Notes: generated by a model not told the origin, from the letters alone. 64,000 nt of DNA from Anthoceros angustus (GCA_010909165.1 MU008155.1:744001-808000), one strand, 5' to 3'. Positions 11,462-23,683 are shown, counted from the first letter of the stretch. Program-made: numbers and translations.

Positions 11462-13738
11462 CTATCGCCTACTTCTTCTTGGGTGTTGGCCCAACCACCA
11501 TCTTCCTCCTCTTGGCTTGGGGGTCCCGTCCAGGATCTCTTCACTCGTCGTCATGACGGGGAACCTCCACATCTCGGCGATGTTGTGAGGCTGGGCGCCC
11601 CCTCTTGCAGGCGCTCTTGTAGAGCACGGCCTCTCTATAATCTGTCTTGCCCGCGCAATTACCTCAGGCGGTTGGGTGTTGGTGCAACTCTGTCCTGGCG
11701 GACACCCCACCAACTCTACCGGCTGTGAAATCTCTTCCTCTTCCATTGGCTCCTCCACATTGAGCCTTGCATCCATTCACTCTCCAAGTCCCGAATCTCA
11801 GGCGGGGGTGCAATTCTTCAAAATCTCACATCGTCATCGTGGGGACCCAACAACTTCCTTGTCAACAAGGCAGCATCTCCTTGGCAAACTTGTTGACCCT
11901 AGCATGTAAGTGGACTGCATCTCCACGGCCCTTCAACAAATCTCATCAAATTCCTCGGGCCACTCTCCACGAGGCTATCTTACCATAGCGCATCCCTCTC
12001 AAGCGTCACCTCACTCAAAAGGCGTAGTGACATTTCGGCATCTCTCTTCCATGCCTCCGGTATCCCTTGCGCCATGCATAATCGGCTGGGCGTTGCTTCT
12101 GACGACCGACATCACGATGCATCATTTTCCTCCGGTGAGCTACCTCTTCCTTCCACCGTTGGGCCTCCGTTGCTTGCAGAGCTCCTCACTCCTTGCTCCA
12201 TGTGCTGTCCTTCCTCCGGCTCCTTGAGCTTGGCCTCGATTCTTCATTCTTGGCTTGGCGCCTCGGTCCCAGGGCAGTCTTGGCGTCCCTATTCTCTTTC
12301 TTCTCGGCTGAAGGGAGTCTTCTTGCCACTCCTTCCCATCGGGCGGTCTCCTCAATCTTACGGTTGAGGTAGCCACTTCCTTCATTCGCTCCCTACTTTC
12401 TTGTCTCGGCCTGTTCTTCAATCTTGCTTTGAGCCCCAACCTTCTCTCAGTCAACTAGGCCCTTTACTAGCGCCATCTCCTTGATAGCCTTGCTATCCTT
12501 CTCCCCACGGTAGGGCAATCGCTTGGTCATCACGGCGGCTCTCACCTCAACTCCTCTACTTCTGTAACTTGCTTCACTAATGGGTATCAATTAGGCGGCG
12601 GATGGTCGGTGAGATCCTTCAAAGCCTTTGTCTTCTCATTCCCCTCACAGGGGTCGACTCATGCCTTTCTCTTGGTGGCTCTCACTCCCCATATCGATGT
12701 TGGGTGGAACTCCTGACTCGGTCATCTCACAGGGTGGGGTTACCACCACTGCTCCATGGGGGTTGCCTCCTGTACACATGGTGGCACGCCACCTCTTCCT
12801 CTTGTGCTTGTCTCCCCACAGGGCGGGCACTCTCCTTCCTTGGCGTCGGGGCCAGGGGTGGTCTCATCATCCAAGATCACCACGGTGAAGCACTCCTTGC
12901 TCCACCTTGGGTTCCTCCTCTGCCTTCTTCACCTTCTTAGGAGGGACCCTGTCTCCCTCGGAGGGACCACTTCAAATGGTGGTAAGACTCCTCCGGCTCT
13001 TCTTGTCGATAACCCATGTGCCCCCACAGCACGGTAAGTACTCAAATGGTGTGCCTCGCCCCTCATTATCCACAATGTTTGGCCTCTGACTTGTCTCGGT
13101 GATGCTCATAGGCCCGACATGGTTGTCCCCGGTCGGTGAGCTCCTTGCTTGACTTCCACATGAAATGAAAGAATGCCTTTCTTTGAAGTAGGTGGTTTGT
13201 GGTCATTAAAACTATCCTTGTAAAAGCTTCCACTTGAGGTCAGCAATCTTATCATCCTCCGACCATTCAGCGTCTTGGCGTCTATCCCTCGATGAGCATC
13301 TTTGAGAGCTTCCTCGGGAAGGTCGACCACTGCTCTCTTTCCATCTTCATTCCTCTCGTGGAGCCACACCATCACTCGGTTTACGGCCTCCCATACACCT
13401 TACGAATGTCTTTGGTCCATCCCTTGGATCTGTCGCGTTCCTCTCAGTCCTCTGTTTCTCCCTCCGTCGATTCGTTTGCTGTGAAGACTCAACCAATTCC
13501 ACATTAGAATAGGCCCAATGCCTATCGTAAACCCAGGTACATTTTTCGTGACCTTGTCGAAAATCCCATAAGTCTCTGGAGGAGACTTGCAGCTACAAAA
13601 ATCCTGGCCCCTCCTTCTCGGATCCGTCCTTCGGGCTTCTCCTTCGCTTTTCTTCTTCTTCTCCTTGTGAGCTCGCTCCCTCCTTCTTTCTTTGGGCGCC
13701 GCACTCCTCCCGGAATTGCGCGTCTTCATCTCCACCAC
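11462..13738 (-). pseudogene. LTR-encoded reading frame of element C, 3' LTR copy
   Basis: The frame starts near 13,727-13,738 and stops at 11,464. Its N-terminus is very basic (RRRERAHKEKKKK). Next come ASLLQRLMGFST and, near 13,370-13,300, a block with NEDGKRAVVDLPEEAL. The middle (12,450-12,140) is charged and helical. The end (11,776-11,462) contains QPVELVGCPP, then NIAEMWRFPVMTTSEEILDG and a basic tail ending HPRRSRR. The other LTR preserves a clearer coiled-coil middle. Layout (basic start, globular part, coiled coil, Arg-rich tail, sense strand, after the TATA boxes) parallels A, B and D. The MAPK/NMDH start is not seen, so homology to their LTR frames is uncertain. Confidence 0.45.
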
Positions 13739-13883
13739 GCCGACGGTCTCTTCTCCAAAATCCTTCCTGCTACGGTGGTCTTCTCCTCAAATTCTTCTAA
13801 GTGTTCTCCAGTGCATCCAGGCCTCCGTCGCTCGTCCTTGAGTCCTCGACCAACTCAAATGAGCTAAACACTCCCCTCTACTT

Positions 13884-14045
13884 ACATATATAGGGTGAGG
13901 AGGATTTTCCACACCCAAAGGCCAGGACGAAATTTCCCTGTCCAAGGCCAAGGACCTTTTCCCCTTCAAGCGTTAGGAATTCCTCAACCACCGAGGCCAA
14001 GGAAGAATTTTCCAGCTGATGCCAATTGCAAAGCCAAGGAAGAAA
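13884..14045 (-). promoter_or_regulatory. Element C 3' LTR: TATA-like box and TCCTTGGCC repeats
   Basis: On the minus strand, four TTCCTTGGC/TCCTTGGCC-type motifs (about 14,040-14,030, 14,010-14,000, 13,955-13,946 and 13,924-13,914) precede CCTATATATGTAAGTAG at 13,893-13,884. The same arrangement is in the other LTR at 61,099-61,268. The repeats look like enhancer units, and the box lies about 150 nt upstream of the LTR reading frame. Confidence 0.45.
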
Positions 14046-14214
14046 AATCAGCGAGACATGCAAAAGAAATTGACCAAGCCCGTCATGACCCTAACCAGCC
14101 ATAAGCGATCTAGTCTGAAACCCCACATTAAAATGTGCCACAAGTGAATTTTTGTTTTTGGGCATGAGTGGTGTGAAAATAAGTCGGGGTTGGTAGTTAG
14201 GGATATTCATAGTA

Positions 14215-14332
14215 AAATGTCCTTGGCCTATGGAGTTCTTTTTGTTTTATTGCCTAGGTTAGAAAATAAATGGTCCGAATTTGGTGTTCCTTGGCCCATG
14301 GACTCGGAATGTTCCTAAAAAGTCTATATATG
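14215..14332 (+). promoter_or_regulatory. Element D 5' LTR promoter region
   Basis: Two motifs, TGTCCTTGGCCTATGG (near 14,219) and GTTCCTTGGCCCATGG (near 14,286), precede AAGTCTATATATGTGAG with the TATA core at 14,323-14,332, about 222 nt into the LTR. The 3' LTR has the same set, with its TATA at 25,613-25,622. TCCTTGGCC motifs also occur near the TATA boxes of A and C. Confidence 0.5.
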
Positions 14333-14740
14333 TGAGATAGGGGGTTTGGAATAATTAGAGTCTATAAGTTGGGGTCGAAGCCGGTGGCCGAATGAGTGTG
14401 GGGTTGTGGATTGGGATGTGGAAGCGGTCGAGAGGTCGAGCAGGAGTAGGGGAACACAGGAAACTTAACCCTAGGAAATGACAATCCCGTTCAAACAAAG
14501 CGCCGGGTGGAGCGGGGAGCGGGCGGGCCGGCGGGCGAGCGCGGCAAGTCGAGGAGGCACCGTGATCGGAGGCGCGAGGCGCAGCAGCGAAGGAAGGAGC
14601 TCGAACCCCGTCGACATCGCGAGGCGCGAGGAGGAGGAGGAAGGCGCGACAGCGCGCTCTTGGAGGTAGGAACCACAGAGACCCTCGTGAAATTCGCAGG
14701 TGGCGTTGGTTGTGGCGCGCGAGACCAGAAGAGTGAGAGG

Positions 14741-17700
14741 ATGGCGCCCAAGGTCACCACCGGTGCTTGCCCAATGGCCGAACATGGATCATTGGAAAGT
14801 TCGAGGAGGCTGGTGAAGGAGGCTGGGTTTCATGGAAGAGCGGTGGAATTACATGAACACAGGACAGTGCGGTGTGCGCGTCACCAAGGACAGACCGGGG
14901 GATTTAGAGCGAAGCCGATTGGGACCAGGTGGTTAGAAGGGTGTATGGGCGGAAGGAGGAGGCGGGCGGGTTGGTGATGGAGCCGTCCAGAAAAGAAAGC
15001 AGCGCAGCCCCGTTAAAGCGGGCGACCAACCCAAGGTGGTTGACGAGGATTTGCAGGATTGATGGTCGCCAGTGGCTCCTATGTTTCCTGCAGCACAAGA
15101 AGCGGATTATTTGTCCGACCACTTGCCTGTTCCTTCATGAAGTGGTCAAGGGGCGATCGATTGAGCGAATTCTCTTGACAAGTTGTGTGAAGAGAGGTTG
15201 AACTTGATTTCCTCGCCTCGGCCTCTCTAATCTCACCATTTCGTCCATCTTTATGTTTACGCTAACTGCGCGGAGGTGGAGATTGTAGCCTCCTCCACAT
15301 GTGGAAGCCGGTTAGGGAGGTGAAATGGAAGGCGGAGGAGCCCAAGGAGGAAAAATCGGATAGCGGGAGTCGGTGGCGGCAGGCGAGGAGGAGAAGGAAA
15401 TTCCCACCAGAAAAGGAGGAAGACCGGGGTGAAAGGCGGGCATCACGAAAAGGTGAAGGCGGGGCGTCACCGTCGGCGCCAGCTTCTGAAAATGAAATAA
15501 GCAGCTTGGAGGTGGCGAAGAGGAGGCGCGATCCGAGGACAATTTTTGTGACACGGATGCGGATGATGAATCAACTCCGGAGGGTTTAGGGGTGACCTCG
15601 AGGCGGACCCTCCTCGGCATGGAAGAGATTTTCAAGGGACTCCAGCAACGAGGTGGATGCAACCGAATTGGTGAGGGTGCGCACCTGGGAGGAAAGTTCT
15701 CGACGGAGGGATGGCGTCGGGCGGGCCGCCACAACAAGTGGACTTGCGGGGTGACCACGCCGATGATCCGGGCCCAAGCATTTGTTGGATCAAGCGGCTT
15801 TAGCTCTCACGCTCGGTGCGGCGACGGAGGAAGTGGTGAAGGCCGGGTTTGACAAGAGGAGGCCAAGCGCAAGCGGAGGAAGACAAGCGGAACTAGAGGA
15901 AATAAGGGCCAAGATTCAAGAAGATTTGTGCAGGCCTGTGAGAAGTTGCAAGCCATGACGAGCCAGGAAGCACTCATGGCTCAAATTAAGGATGCCCAGG
16001 CGAACCAGAGATGCGGGGAGTTGTTGCGAGCCAGAGGCGGAAGCGGCCTCGGTGGAAAAGGCCCATAAGCTAGCGGAGCGATATAAGCGAGCGGATGAGG
16101 CACGTGGCGGGCCGAAAGACAAAGGGAAGGGCGGGGTAGCGGGACCACGGTAGCGGAAGGCTACCGGCGGAAGGAAGCGACAACCGAGGTAGCCGAAACC
16201 TCACCTACCGCGGTTCGACGACGGCGGTGGAGTCCACTACCGAGTCGAAACCGCCACGACATTGGCGCAACCAACCCAGCAGGCGCCTTCTGAAAATGAA
16301 AGCCAAAGCAGCGGTTGGAGGTGAGAAGGCGCGATCCGAGGACAATTTTTGACTGGATGCGGATGATGAATCAACTCCGAGGGTTTAGGGGCGACCTCGA
16401 GGCGGACCCTCCTCGGCATGGAAGAGATTTTCAAGGGGACTCCACGCAACAGAGGTGGATGCAACCGAATTGGTGAGGGTGCGCACCTGGGAGGAAAGTT
16501 CTCGACGGAGGGATGGCGTCGGGCGGGCCGCCACAACAAGTGGACTTGCGGGGTGACCACGCCGATGATCCGGGCCCAAGCATTTGTTGGATCAAGCGGC
16601 TTTAGCTCTCACGCTCGGTGCGGCGACGGAGGAAGTGGTGAAGGCCGGGGTTTGACAAGAGGAGGCCAAGCGCAAGCGGAGGAAGACAAGCGGAACTAGA
16701 GGAAATAAGGGCCAAGATTCAAGAAGATTTGTGCAGGCCTGTGAGAAGTTGCAAGCCATGACGAGCCAGGAAGCACTCATGGCTCAAATTAAGGATGCCC
16801 AGGCGAACCAGAGATGCGGGGAGTTGTTGCGAGCCAGAGGCGGAAGCGGCCTCGGTGGAAAAGGCCCATAAGCTAGCGGAGCGATATAAGCGAGCGGATG
16901 AGGCACGTGGCGGGCCGAAAGACAAAGGGAAGGGCGGGGTAGCGGGACCACGGTAGCGGAAGGCTACCGGCGGAAGGAAGCGACAACCGAGGTAGCCGAA
17001 ACCTCACCTACCGCGGTTCGACGACGGCGGTGGAGTCCACTACCGAGTCGAAACCGCCACGACATTGGCGCAACCAACCCAGCAGGCGCCTTCTGAAAAT
17101 GAAAGCCAAAGCAGCGGTTGGAGGTGAGAAGGCGCGATCCGAGGACAATTTTTGACTGGATGCGGATGATGAATCAACTCCGAGGGTTTAGGGGCGACCT
17201 CGAGGCGGACCCTCCTCGGCATGGGAAGAGATTTTCAAGGGGACTCCACGCAACAGAGGTGGATGCAACCGAATTGGTGAGGGTGCGCACCTGGGAGGAA
17301 AGTTCTCGACAGAGGGATGGCGTGTCGCGGGCCGCCACAACAAGTGGACTTGCAGGAGCGACCACGCCGATGATCCGGGCCCAAGCATTTGTTGGATCAA
17401 GCGGCTTTAGCTCTCACCGCTCGGTGTGCAGGCGGCGGGAAGTGGTGAAGGCCAGTTTGAAGAGGAGGCCAAGCGCAAGCAAGCGGAGGAAGACAAGCGG
17501 AACCTAGAGGAAATAAGGGCCAAGATTCAAGAAGATTTGTGGCCTGTGAGAAGTTGCAAGCCATGACGAGCTGAGGAAGCACTCATGGCTCAAATTAAGG
17601 ATGCCACGAGGCGAACCAGAGATGCAGGGGAGTTGTTGCGAGCCCAGGCGAGGCGGCCTCGTGGAAAAGGCCCATAAGCTAGCGGAGCGATATAAGCGAG

Positions 17701-18430
17701 CGGATGAGGCACGTGGCGGGCCGAAAAGACAAAGGGAAGGAAGCGGGGTAGCAGGACCACGATCGAGTAGGAAGGCCTACCGAGCGGAAGGAAGCGAGGT
17801 AGCCGAAACCTCACCTACCGCGGTTCGAACGACACGTGGAGTCCACTACCATGAGTCGAAACCGCCGACATTGGCGCAACCAACCCAGGCGGGCGGCGGG
17901 CGGCTGCGTGGCGCCTCGCGAGGACATAGGCCGAGCAACTGTGTAGCCTACGGGAGGAGGGTAAGCACCTCTCGCAGCAGGGTCCTATTATATTACGGCA
18001 CATGGATGAGGAAACTTATGTGCTGGTCTATATGTGAATGGAGAACGCGTGCTTAACCTCACCATGTGCGTGTGGAAATAGGAGGGATCAGGCCTACCAC
18101 GCAAGTGAGGACCCGGTGCATACTTCTACCACGCCGGGTGTGGGGGTTGGCTCCCTATGCGGAGGCGACTTTGGAGGAGTTGAGCGAGGAGGAGGTCCAG
18201 CTTGGGTGGACGAGGCAGAATAATCCTCGGCAATAGGCGGCCGGAAGATGCGGAAGCCCAGTGGTACACCTCAAATTCGGACGTCCAGCGTGATGAGGTG
18301 GAAGTAGTGTGGGAGAACCTCACCAGTGGCGTGGCGGGAGAGCTCGTGGCGGCAGCAATGGAGGACGAGGGCGACGGCCAAGTCGAGGTAGGCGCAGATA
18401 GCGTGAGGCGAGGTGGTAGCAACCTAAAGA
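14741..18430 (+). pseudogene. LTR-encoded reading frame of element D, 5' LTR copy (expanded by a triplication)
   Basis: ATG at 14,741 opens MAPKVTT, soon followed by AQWPNMDHWKVR-like sequence in shifting frames. Near 15,080-15,200 is an LFLHEVVKGRSIER stretch. From about 15,780 the encoded sequence is strongly helical and charged: EEVVKAGFDEEEAKRK, then EEIRAKIQEDL, ALMAQIKDAHEAN, EKAHKLAERYKR (clearest in the 3' copy). After the repeated part come DEETYV, an LAPYYAEATLEELSEEEVQL-type block and a Gly-Arg-rich basic tail ending near 18,430. An 803-bp unit is present three times inside it, so the natural gene is shorter (about 2.1 kb). Function unknown; a nucleic-acid-binding coiled-coil protein is a guess. 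Confidence 0.5.
15479..17887 (+). repeat. Three tandem copies of an ~803-bp unit in the element D 5' LTR
   Basis: Unit starts are near 15,479, 16,283 and 17,086. Copies 1 and 2 are almost identical, including shared small indels; copy 3 differs at many CG sites. The junction reads CCAACCCAGCAGGCGCCTTCTG, fusing the unit end (CCAACCCAGGCGGG) to the unit start (GGCGCCAGCTTCTG). The 3' LTR lacks this triplication. Confidence 0.9.
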
Positions 18431-19360
18431 TAATTTGGTTAGGATCGCTGGACCTAGGATCGCCCGAATTGTGGGCGCGTCTCTTGATAGCCATCTTAGG
18501 ACCTAAAATCCGGCGGTGCCCCGGCCGATGTATAAGAGGGGCGAATTAGGTCCCTCACGCGAGATAATTCTGGTTGAGATCCCCACGCCTGTGGCTGGTT
18601 GGAGACGTCCGATTGAGAGGCGGTGCGCGAGGCGCTCCTAGGGGTGGTCGAGAGCTTGCTCCGGGGGGAGGAGGGTGAGCAATCTTGGCCGACAAAGGAG
18701 GAGGAAACCAAGGGATTGGCGCGGGCGGGTGAGCTTGCTCGTGCCCGTGGACGCCTGGGGTTCTTCTTTCCTTCACACTTGTCCCCTAGTTGTGTTCAAG
18801 AGAGTGTTGAGTGGATGGTTGGAAGCTGCGGGCGAGTTGAGAGAGAGAGAGGAGAAGATTGGGTGAAGGAGTGACTAAACCTCACGCGCGAGGTGTGAGA
18901 GAGGGTTGAGAAGGGAACTAATTGAGAGGCTAGCGGTGGATGTGTGAATCCAAAAGAAACCAAACCGGTCCGGTGGAAGCGTGCGCAAGGCAGTTCCTTG
19001 TAAAAGTGTGAGTGTGGCGCCTTTGTGTGTGTGTGTGGAGCGGTGAGGATTTGTGGAATTTAGGTCCCTAGGAATCGGTGTGTGTGTGCATGAAGTGTGG
19101 AGTGCAGAAGCCGGATCCGTGCAGTGGGCGCCGTGGCGGATCCGCCGTCGCGGAAATAAGTCGCTAGGGTTTGGTGTGGGACCCACCTCGGTGGAAGCAA
19201 CCTAGGTGAGAGCACCGCGGCGTGGAATGAGATTTGTCGTGGAATAAGGTTGGTAGCTAGAGTCGGGGGGTAGTAGTGGTTGAGTAGATAGGTAAGAGGA
19301 GTAATAGCAAGTAAGTCTTGACTTAGGTGAAGGTCGAGTGATAGAAGTTAGCGTCTCTTG

Positions 19361-19459
19361 GCACAAACCATTCCCTTGGGAGCGAATCCTAAGCCTACAA
19401 CGACATTGAGGGTGAATGTGGACCTCACGGTGTCCCTGGACACGAATCCACACTCCACA
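19361..19459 (+). promoter_or_regulatory. Conserved LTR-end box and terminal inverted repeat of element D
   Basis: Contains GGCACAAACCATTCCCTTGG, CGAATCCTAAG, CTACAACGACATTGAGGG and AATGTGGACCTC, the motif series shared with A and B. It ends with GTGTCCCTGGACAC and CACTCCACA directly before the PBS. Confidence 0.5.
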
Positions 19460-19462
19460 TTT

Positions 19463-19480
19463 TGGCGCCGCTGCCGGGGA
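19463..19480 (+). promoter_or_regulatory. Element D primer-binding site (tRNA-Asp)
   Basis: TGGCGCCGCTGCCGGGGA, 3 nt after the LTR end, differs at one position from the complement of the plant tRNA-Asp 3' end. It primes minus-strand synthesis. Confidence 0.85.
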
Positions 19481-19549
19481 ATGGAATCGCTGTCAAGGAC
19501 GTAGGAAGGACTAACCCTAGCTTACGTAGAGTCTAGCATTACTAGATTG

Positions 19550-21790
19550 ATGGATGCCTCGGGTGGAGACAAGCGATTCTGGATCTGACTGTGGGGAAAC
19601 GCTTCGGCAAGGCAGCAAGCGGAAAGATTGCGAGAGTTACGAGGAGAGCAGGCGGAGATCACACTTGCGGACGAGGAAGAGAGTCAACTCGGAACTAGGG
19701 ATCGGATCTTAACGGATTGATTCCCAACTCGACTGAGCGGTACAAGGGGCCGGTACCCGATTCCACCTTGTCTTTTGATCTGCTCCATTGCCTAGACCAC
19801 GCTCGGTCAAACTTCGTGAATGTAGAGGTCGGTCGCATTTAGTGGCCGTCAACTACGCATCGTTGAAAGTACTACCCGGTAGTTATGGCGATCTCGTGCT
19901 CGTTACTACTAAGCAATCTTACCGTTATGGAGAAAAGAAGGGCCATGAGGATCCCGACGAGTTTGTCGAGCGTTTTGAGCATTGACGCCACCGTGAGGAT
20001 GCGATCGTGCCCTTTATGGAGTCTTACGGGCGCGCCAAGTGGCCGGCGGGAGTACATAGCTTCCACACCCCGCCTACTTTTGGGGCCTTGAAGAGCTTTT
20101 GTGAAAGGTTGAGGGGTCGATGTGGAAGGATATGTCTTGTCCAAACTCGAGGGATTGCGGAGAGGGAAGAAGGAGACCTGCAGCTTATGTGGAAAGGTTC
20201 CACACCCACGGATCGGGCCGTCCGCACTCGAGCTAATGGCCATTTGGTTTGCAAGAGGATTGGGCGGAAATGGGAAGGCACGTCGTCTCGGTGAGAAAAG
20301 ATTTGGATCGGGCGATTAAAGCGCTCGAACTATGAGGAGTCCAACGCGGAGAAGAAGAACTCGAACAAGGGCGCCGCGGAAGGACAAAAAGAAATACAAA
20401 AGAAGAAGAAGTACTATTCGTCCTCCGATGGCCTGGAGGAGGATAGTTTTCAACCGACTCGGGTAGCTCCAAGAGGAGACCAGGATTCGGAGGAGAATTC
20501 GTCGGAAGGTGAGCGCAAAGGGATAGAAGGAAGAAGGGAAAAATGACTGGAAACAAGACGACGTGCAAAGGGAAGGAGCTGCTATATGCACGAAAGGACG
20601 CGGAGCAGTGAGAAGAGAGGTGGAAAGCAGCCAAAAAGTGGAGCAACAAGGGAACAAGATGGAGGAAATGATGGTCAAACCGAGAAACTCCATCTTAATG
20701 CCATCAAGGACCATGATAGAAGAAGGGTTGCTCGGAGCGCGGCGAATCTCTTCGCTCAACTTGTGGACAGCAGGGCACTCGAGGTCGAATCGTCCACAAA
20801 CAAAAGTGCAACTCGGGCTACGAGGAGAGGATGAGATGTGCTTGGAAGATACATACCAAATTCAAGAGGCACCGATCTCGGTACCAAAACTTTGTACTCG
20901 AGTTTGCGAAACCCCACGCATGGGCATTCGCAATCGATGGCAAGGAACCCGGGCAAATGAGTGCCTCGGTGTTACAATTGCCGAGGGTTCGCATCTTGCT
21001 GGATGCCCCTCCGCATCTCGCCAGGAATGGTGATTTTGAAAGGTCGTGTGTGGATGCAAGCAATCGAGTCACGTGGCCGGCGTCCTCTGCGCCGAAAAAG
21101 TGAGGATCGCTCAACCTCCCACGGCGACCCACCCCGCAGAAAGCCTGCCAATGCAAGTCGAAGATGCGCTCATGGCTGTATGGGAGGATTCCGAGGCCAG
21201 TGTACCGAGGAGCCTGGAAGGGTTGGGGGATGTGGATAGTGGGTATTACGGAACTCCTGCGATGGCTGTTCGGACACGGAGCGGCGAGAGGAAGGCGGAC
21301 ACCCTAAGAAGGGGGGCGAGGGAAAAAGGAAGAAGCGGAGTGGGAGCTTCCATAACGTCCAGTGAGGAGGAAGAGGCGTCTTCATCAAAGCGGGAAGGAA
21401 GAAGTCCAACCACAAAAAACGAGGGACTCGGTATGGAGTCGAAAAAGAAGGGCATGCGAATCCAGTGGACGGGAGCAAAACGCCACACATACGCGAGGTT
21501 GCGATTTGGATGGCATCAGTGTAACTCCCTTAGCCGAGACCGCGGATTCGAGGTGAAGTGCAAAACGAGGACAGACGGCGGTGGGACTCGAGTCGACACA
21601 TGGGGCGAAAAACCCGCAAGAGGAAAAAGGATGAGTCGCTTTCTGTCGAGGAAGGTTATGGATATGATCCGACAAGAACGAACAGACTCGACGGTCGTAC
21701 CTTTGTGACCCACCCACCTACCGGCCATTCTTCAACGACCGCATCAAAGCTACCGCGGATCTTGAAATGACGGTGGGGTTGGCAAGGAGA
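19550..21790 (+). pseudogene. Element D gag (frameshifted)
   Basis: ATG at 19,550 begins MDASGGD. The core carries GHEDPDEFVERFEH (near 19,940), then a VEGYVLSKLEGLRRGKKET-type block near 20,125-20,180. A KLHLNAIKDHD block follows near 20,690. Two zinc-knuckle remnants can be seen: CYNCRG followed by SHLAGC (20,965-21,010), and CKQSSHVAGVLC (about 21,050-21,090). The long open stretch 21,046-21,708 is rich in Ser, Glu and Lys and leads toward the protease. Frames switch several times, many at homopolymers or CG sites. It forms particles and binds RNA. Confidence 0.7.
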
Positions 21791-21816
21791 AAGCAAGCAG
21801 ACGTGTTCCTTTCAAT

Positions 21817-22500
21817 TTGGCGGGCGCTATCATGGACCAAAAGTTCATGATAACGTTGGACGACTTCTCGGACAATCCAGACGCGCAAAGAAGTGGGGCA
21901 TTGAAGGCGGCACAACCCAAGAAGAGAACCTTTCCACCCCAAGGCCGAAACCCTTCTGTGAATATGGTGGCCATGATGGACCGATCTCTGAGCTGTGAGA
22001 TAGAAATTGCGGGATGTGTAATCAAGAAGGTGCCGCTAGATTCCGGGTCGAGTCAACATCATGTGAGAGACCTCGGAAGCTTGGGTTGCGATAGAACATA
22101 CATCAAAGGTGTTGCGTGGCGGACATGTCCAAAATGGCGGTAGGGGAGACGGAGTCCTAACCCATATTGGTACCATTCCGTACCTCATGGACTACGTGGT
22201 CATTAAACAAAAAGCGCCAGGTATGAGGTTCTCATTGGGAACATGGATGTATGGGGCACGTTGCACCTTCAAATGGGCGAGAAAGGAAGTGGGATTCAAA
22301 CCTCGGGGGACCCCAAAATTAAGGAGGAAGGATATGTTTGACTTGGAGCGGAGATACGTCGTGGGAGACACCAAACGGAGGGATACACCTCTGCAAGATA
22401 CCTGGGAGAGGATGAGAAGGAGAAATTCCCATTCGCACATATTTCGTGGTCGATGAAGAGGACGACACGGAGATATTCCCATTCCATCAACCTATTAGGG
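21817..22500 (+). pseudogene. Element D protease region
   Basis: The open segment from 21,817 includes AIMDQKFMITLDDFSDN, a pre-protease helix shared with B and C, then CEIEIAGCVIKKVPLDSGSS with the catalytic DSGS at 22,039-22,050. DSG replaces the DTG seen in A and B; both are allowed in retropepsins. After a one-base frame slip (GTCAACATCATG would be VNIM) come GTIPYLMDYVVI near 22,170 and a linker of about 110 residues rich in Lys and Arg. It would process Gag-Pol. Confidence 0.7.
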
Positions 22501-22919
22501 TGCTATGGAGTCACAATTGACAACCCGGTGGTCGGGGAGGAGACCGGGAGGTCGAGGAACAAGAAGTAGAGGTGGGCGAGCCGGGAGCGGCCTCCTGGAC
22601 AAACTTCGGAGGGTGCGAGGGTGTCTCACGTTTTACCTCGACGACCTATTCCGGAATGGGGAATGCGCAAGGAGAACCAAGATGGAGGAAGGGTTCGCAT
22701 CACATCCGCCGGTGGAGAGAGAGTGGTGACGGATGAGGTCAAGGATGTGGTGTTGCGCAAGGTCCTTAAGTTTTCGAGCAGGATGAATGCAGACTTGGAA
22801 AGGGGTATGAAACAAGTTGGCGGAATTTATCCACGTTTTGCTTTTGACGTTACGGACATGAAGGGTATACCGAGGGAGTGGGGAGCACAAGATTGATCTC
22901 GAGGGTGCCGTGCGGTCGG

Positions 22920-23670
22920 ATACCGCAATACAAGCTAAATCCAAAGTATTCACAAGGTAAAGGAACAATTGGAGCTCTACTTGCGTGCACGTCATATATC
23001 CTATTGTGACATCGGAGTGGGTAGCCCCAATTGTGGTGGTTCCCAAAAGCGGAAGGGAAGATACGGTCCGCCGATTGGAGGAAGTTAAACAAGGTGACCA
23101 AAAAGACCATTACCCGCTTCCATTCATAGACAACATCGGACTTAGTTGCGGGGAGAATGGTCTACTCGTTCGGATGGGTATTCGGTATAACCACATCTCG
23201 TGGAGAGTGATTGGCCCCAACACCTTCACTGGTGGGAACCTATGCCTACAAACGGAGGCGCGTTCGGATTAACAGGGCACCGTGATCCTTCATGCGGGAT
23301 TGTCAAGATTTTCAAGGAATACCTTAGGGACTTCATGGAGGTCTTCCGGATGACTTCTGCGTGTTTGGGCAAAAGATCACCTCAACCACCTTCGCAAATG
23401 TGGAACGGCGTGTCAGACACAATTGTGTCTACATCCCGAGAAATGTTATTTCGGCATGCCGGAGGGTATTTTGTTGGGGCACCGCATTTTGCGGGATAGA
23501 GGTCGACCGGATAAGGTCAAAATCATTACCGCCTCAAGCCACCTACCACCAAGGAGCTTAGGGATTCCTCGGAATGGTAGGCTATTATCGAAGGTTTGTG
23601 AAGAATTTCTCCGGAAGGGCGCTCCACTGCGCAAGGACCGGGAGTGGAATGGACGCAAAACGAGAGGAGG
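22920..23670 (+). pseudogene. Element D reverse transcriptase (frameshifted)
   Basis: VIYPIVTSEWVAPIVVVPK (from about 22,990), QKDHYPLPFIDNI (23,098-23,140), then IVKIFKEYLRDFMEVF near 23,300. The two catalytic Asp codons are at 23,349-23,354, followed by FCVFG in another frame. After that come HPEKCYFGMPEGILLGH near 23,425 and MVGYYRRFVKNFS near 23,575. The FLDGYSGYNQI block is badly damaged. Compared with B and C the missing pieces are small, so consensus errors could explain much of the damage. Confidence 0.75.
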
Positions 23671-23683
23671 CCTTCAATGATCT

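Larger units (their letters stand above)
10345..14101 (-). repeat. Element C 3' LTR, distal part
   Basis: This aligns base for base, with small indels, to 39,247-42,757 and then 60,963-61,310, showing it is the same LTR. It ends at 10,345 with TGTGGTGGGAGG on the plus strand, the same sequence that abuts the PBS at 39,247. It carries a perfect GGTTCCGGG/CCCGGAACC inverted repeat at the LTR end (about 10,354-10,373) and a long CT tract. Confidence 0.85.
14102..19459 (+). repeat. Element D 5' LTR (5.36 kb)
   Basis: Matches 25,382-30,890 along its whole length. Differences are mostly homopolymer lengths and small indels at CG sites, plus different internal tandem duplications. Near the 3' end (18,840-19,110) are GA and GT simple repeats, then the conserved LTR-end box and an inverted repeat GTGTCC/GGACAC just before CACTCCACA. 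Confidence 0.9.

Noticed and set aside
15479-17887. Regular repeats considered as a satellite or CRISPR-like array
   Set aside because: The 803-bp units are a local tandem duplication of LTR coding-like sequence, not short repeats with unique spacers.
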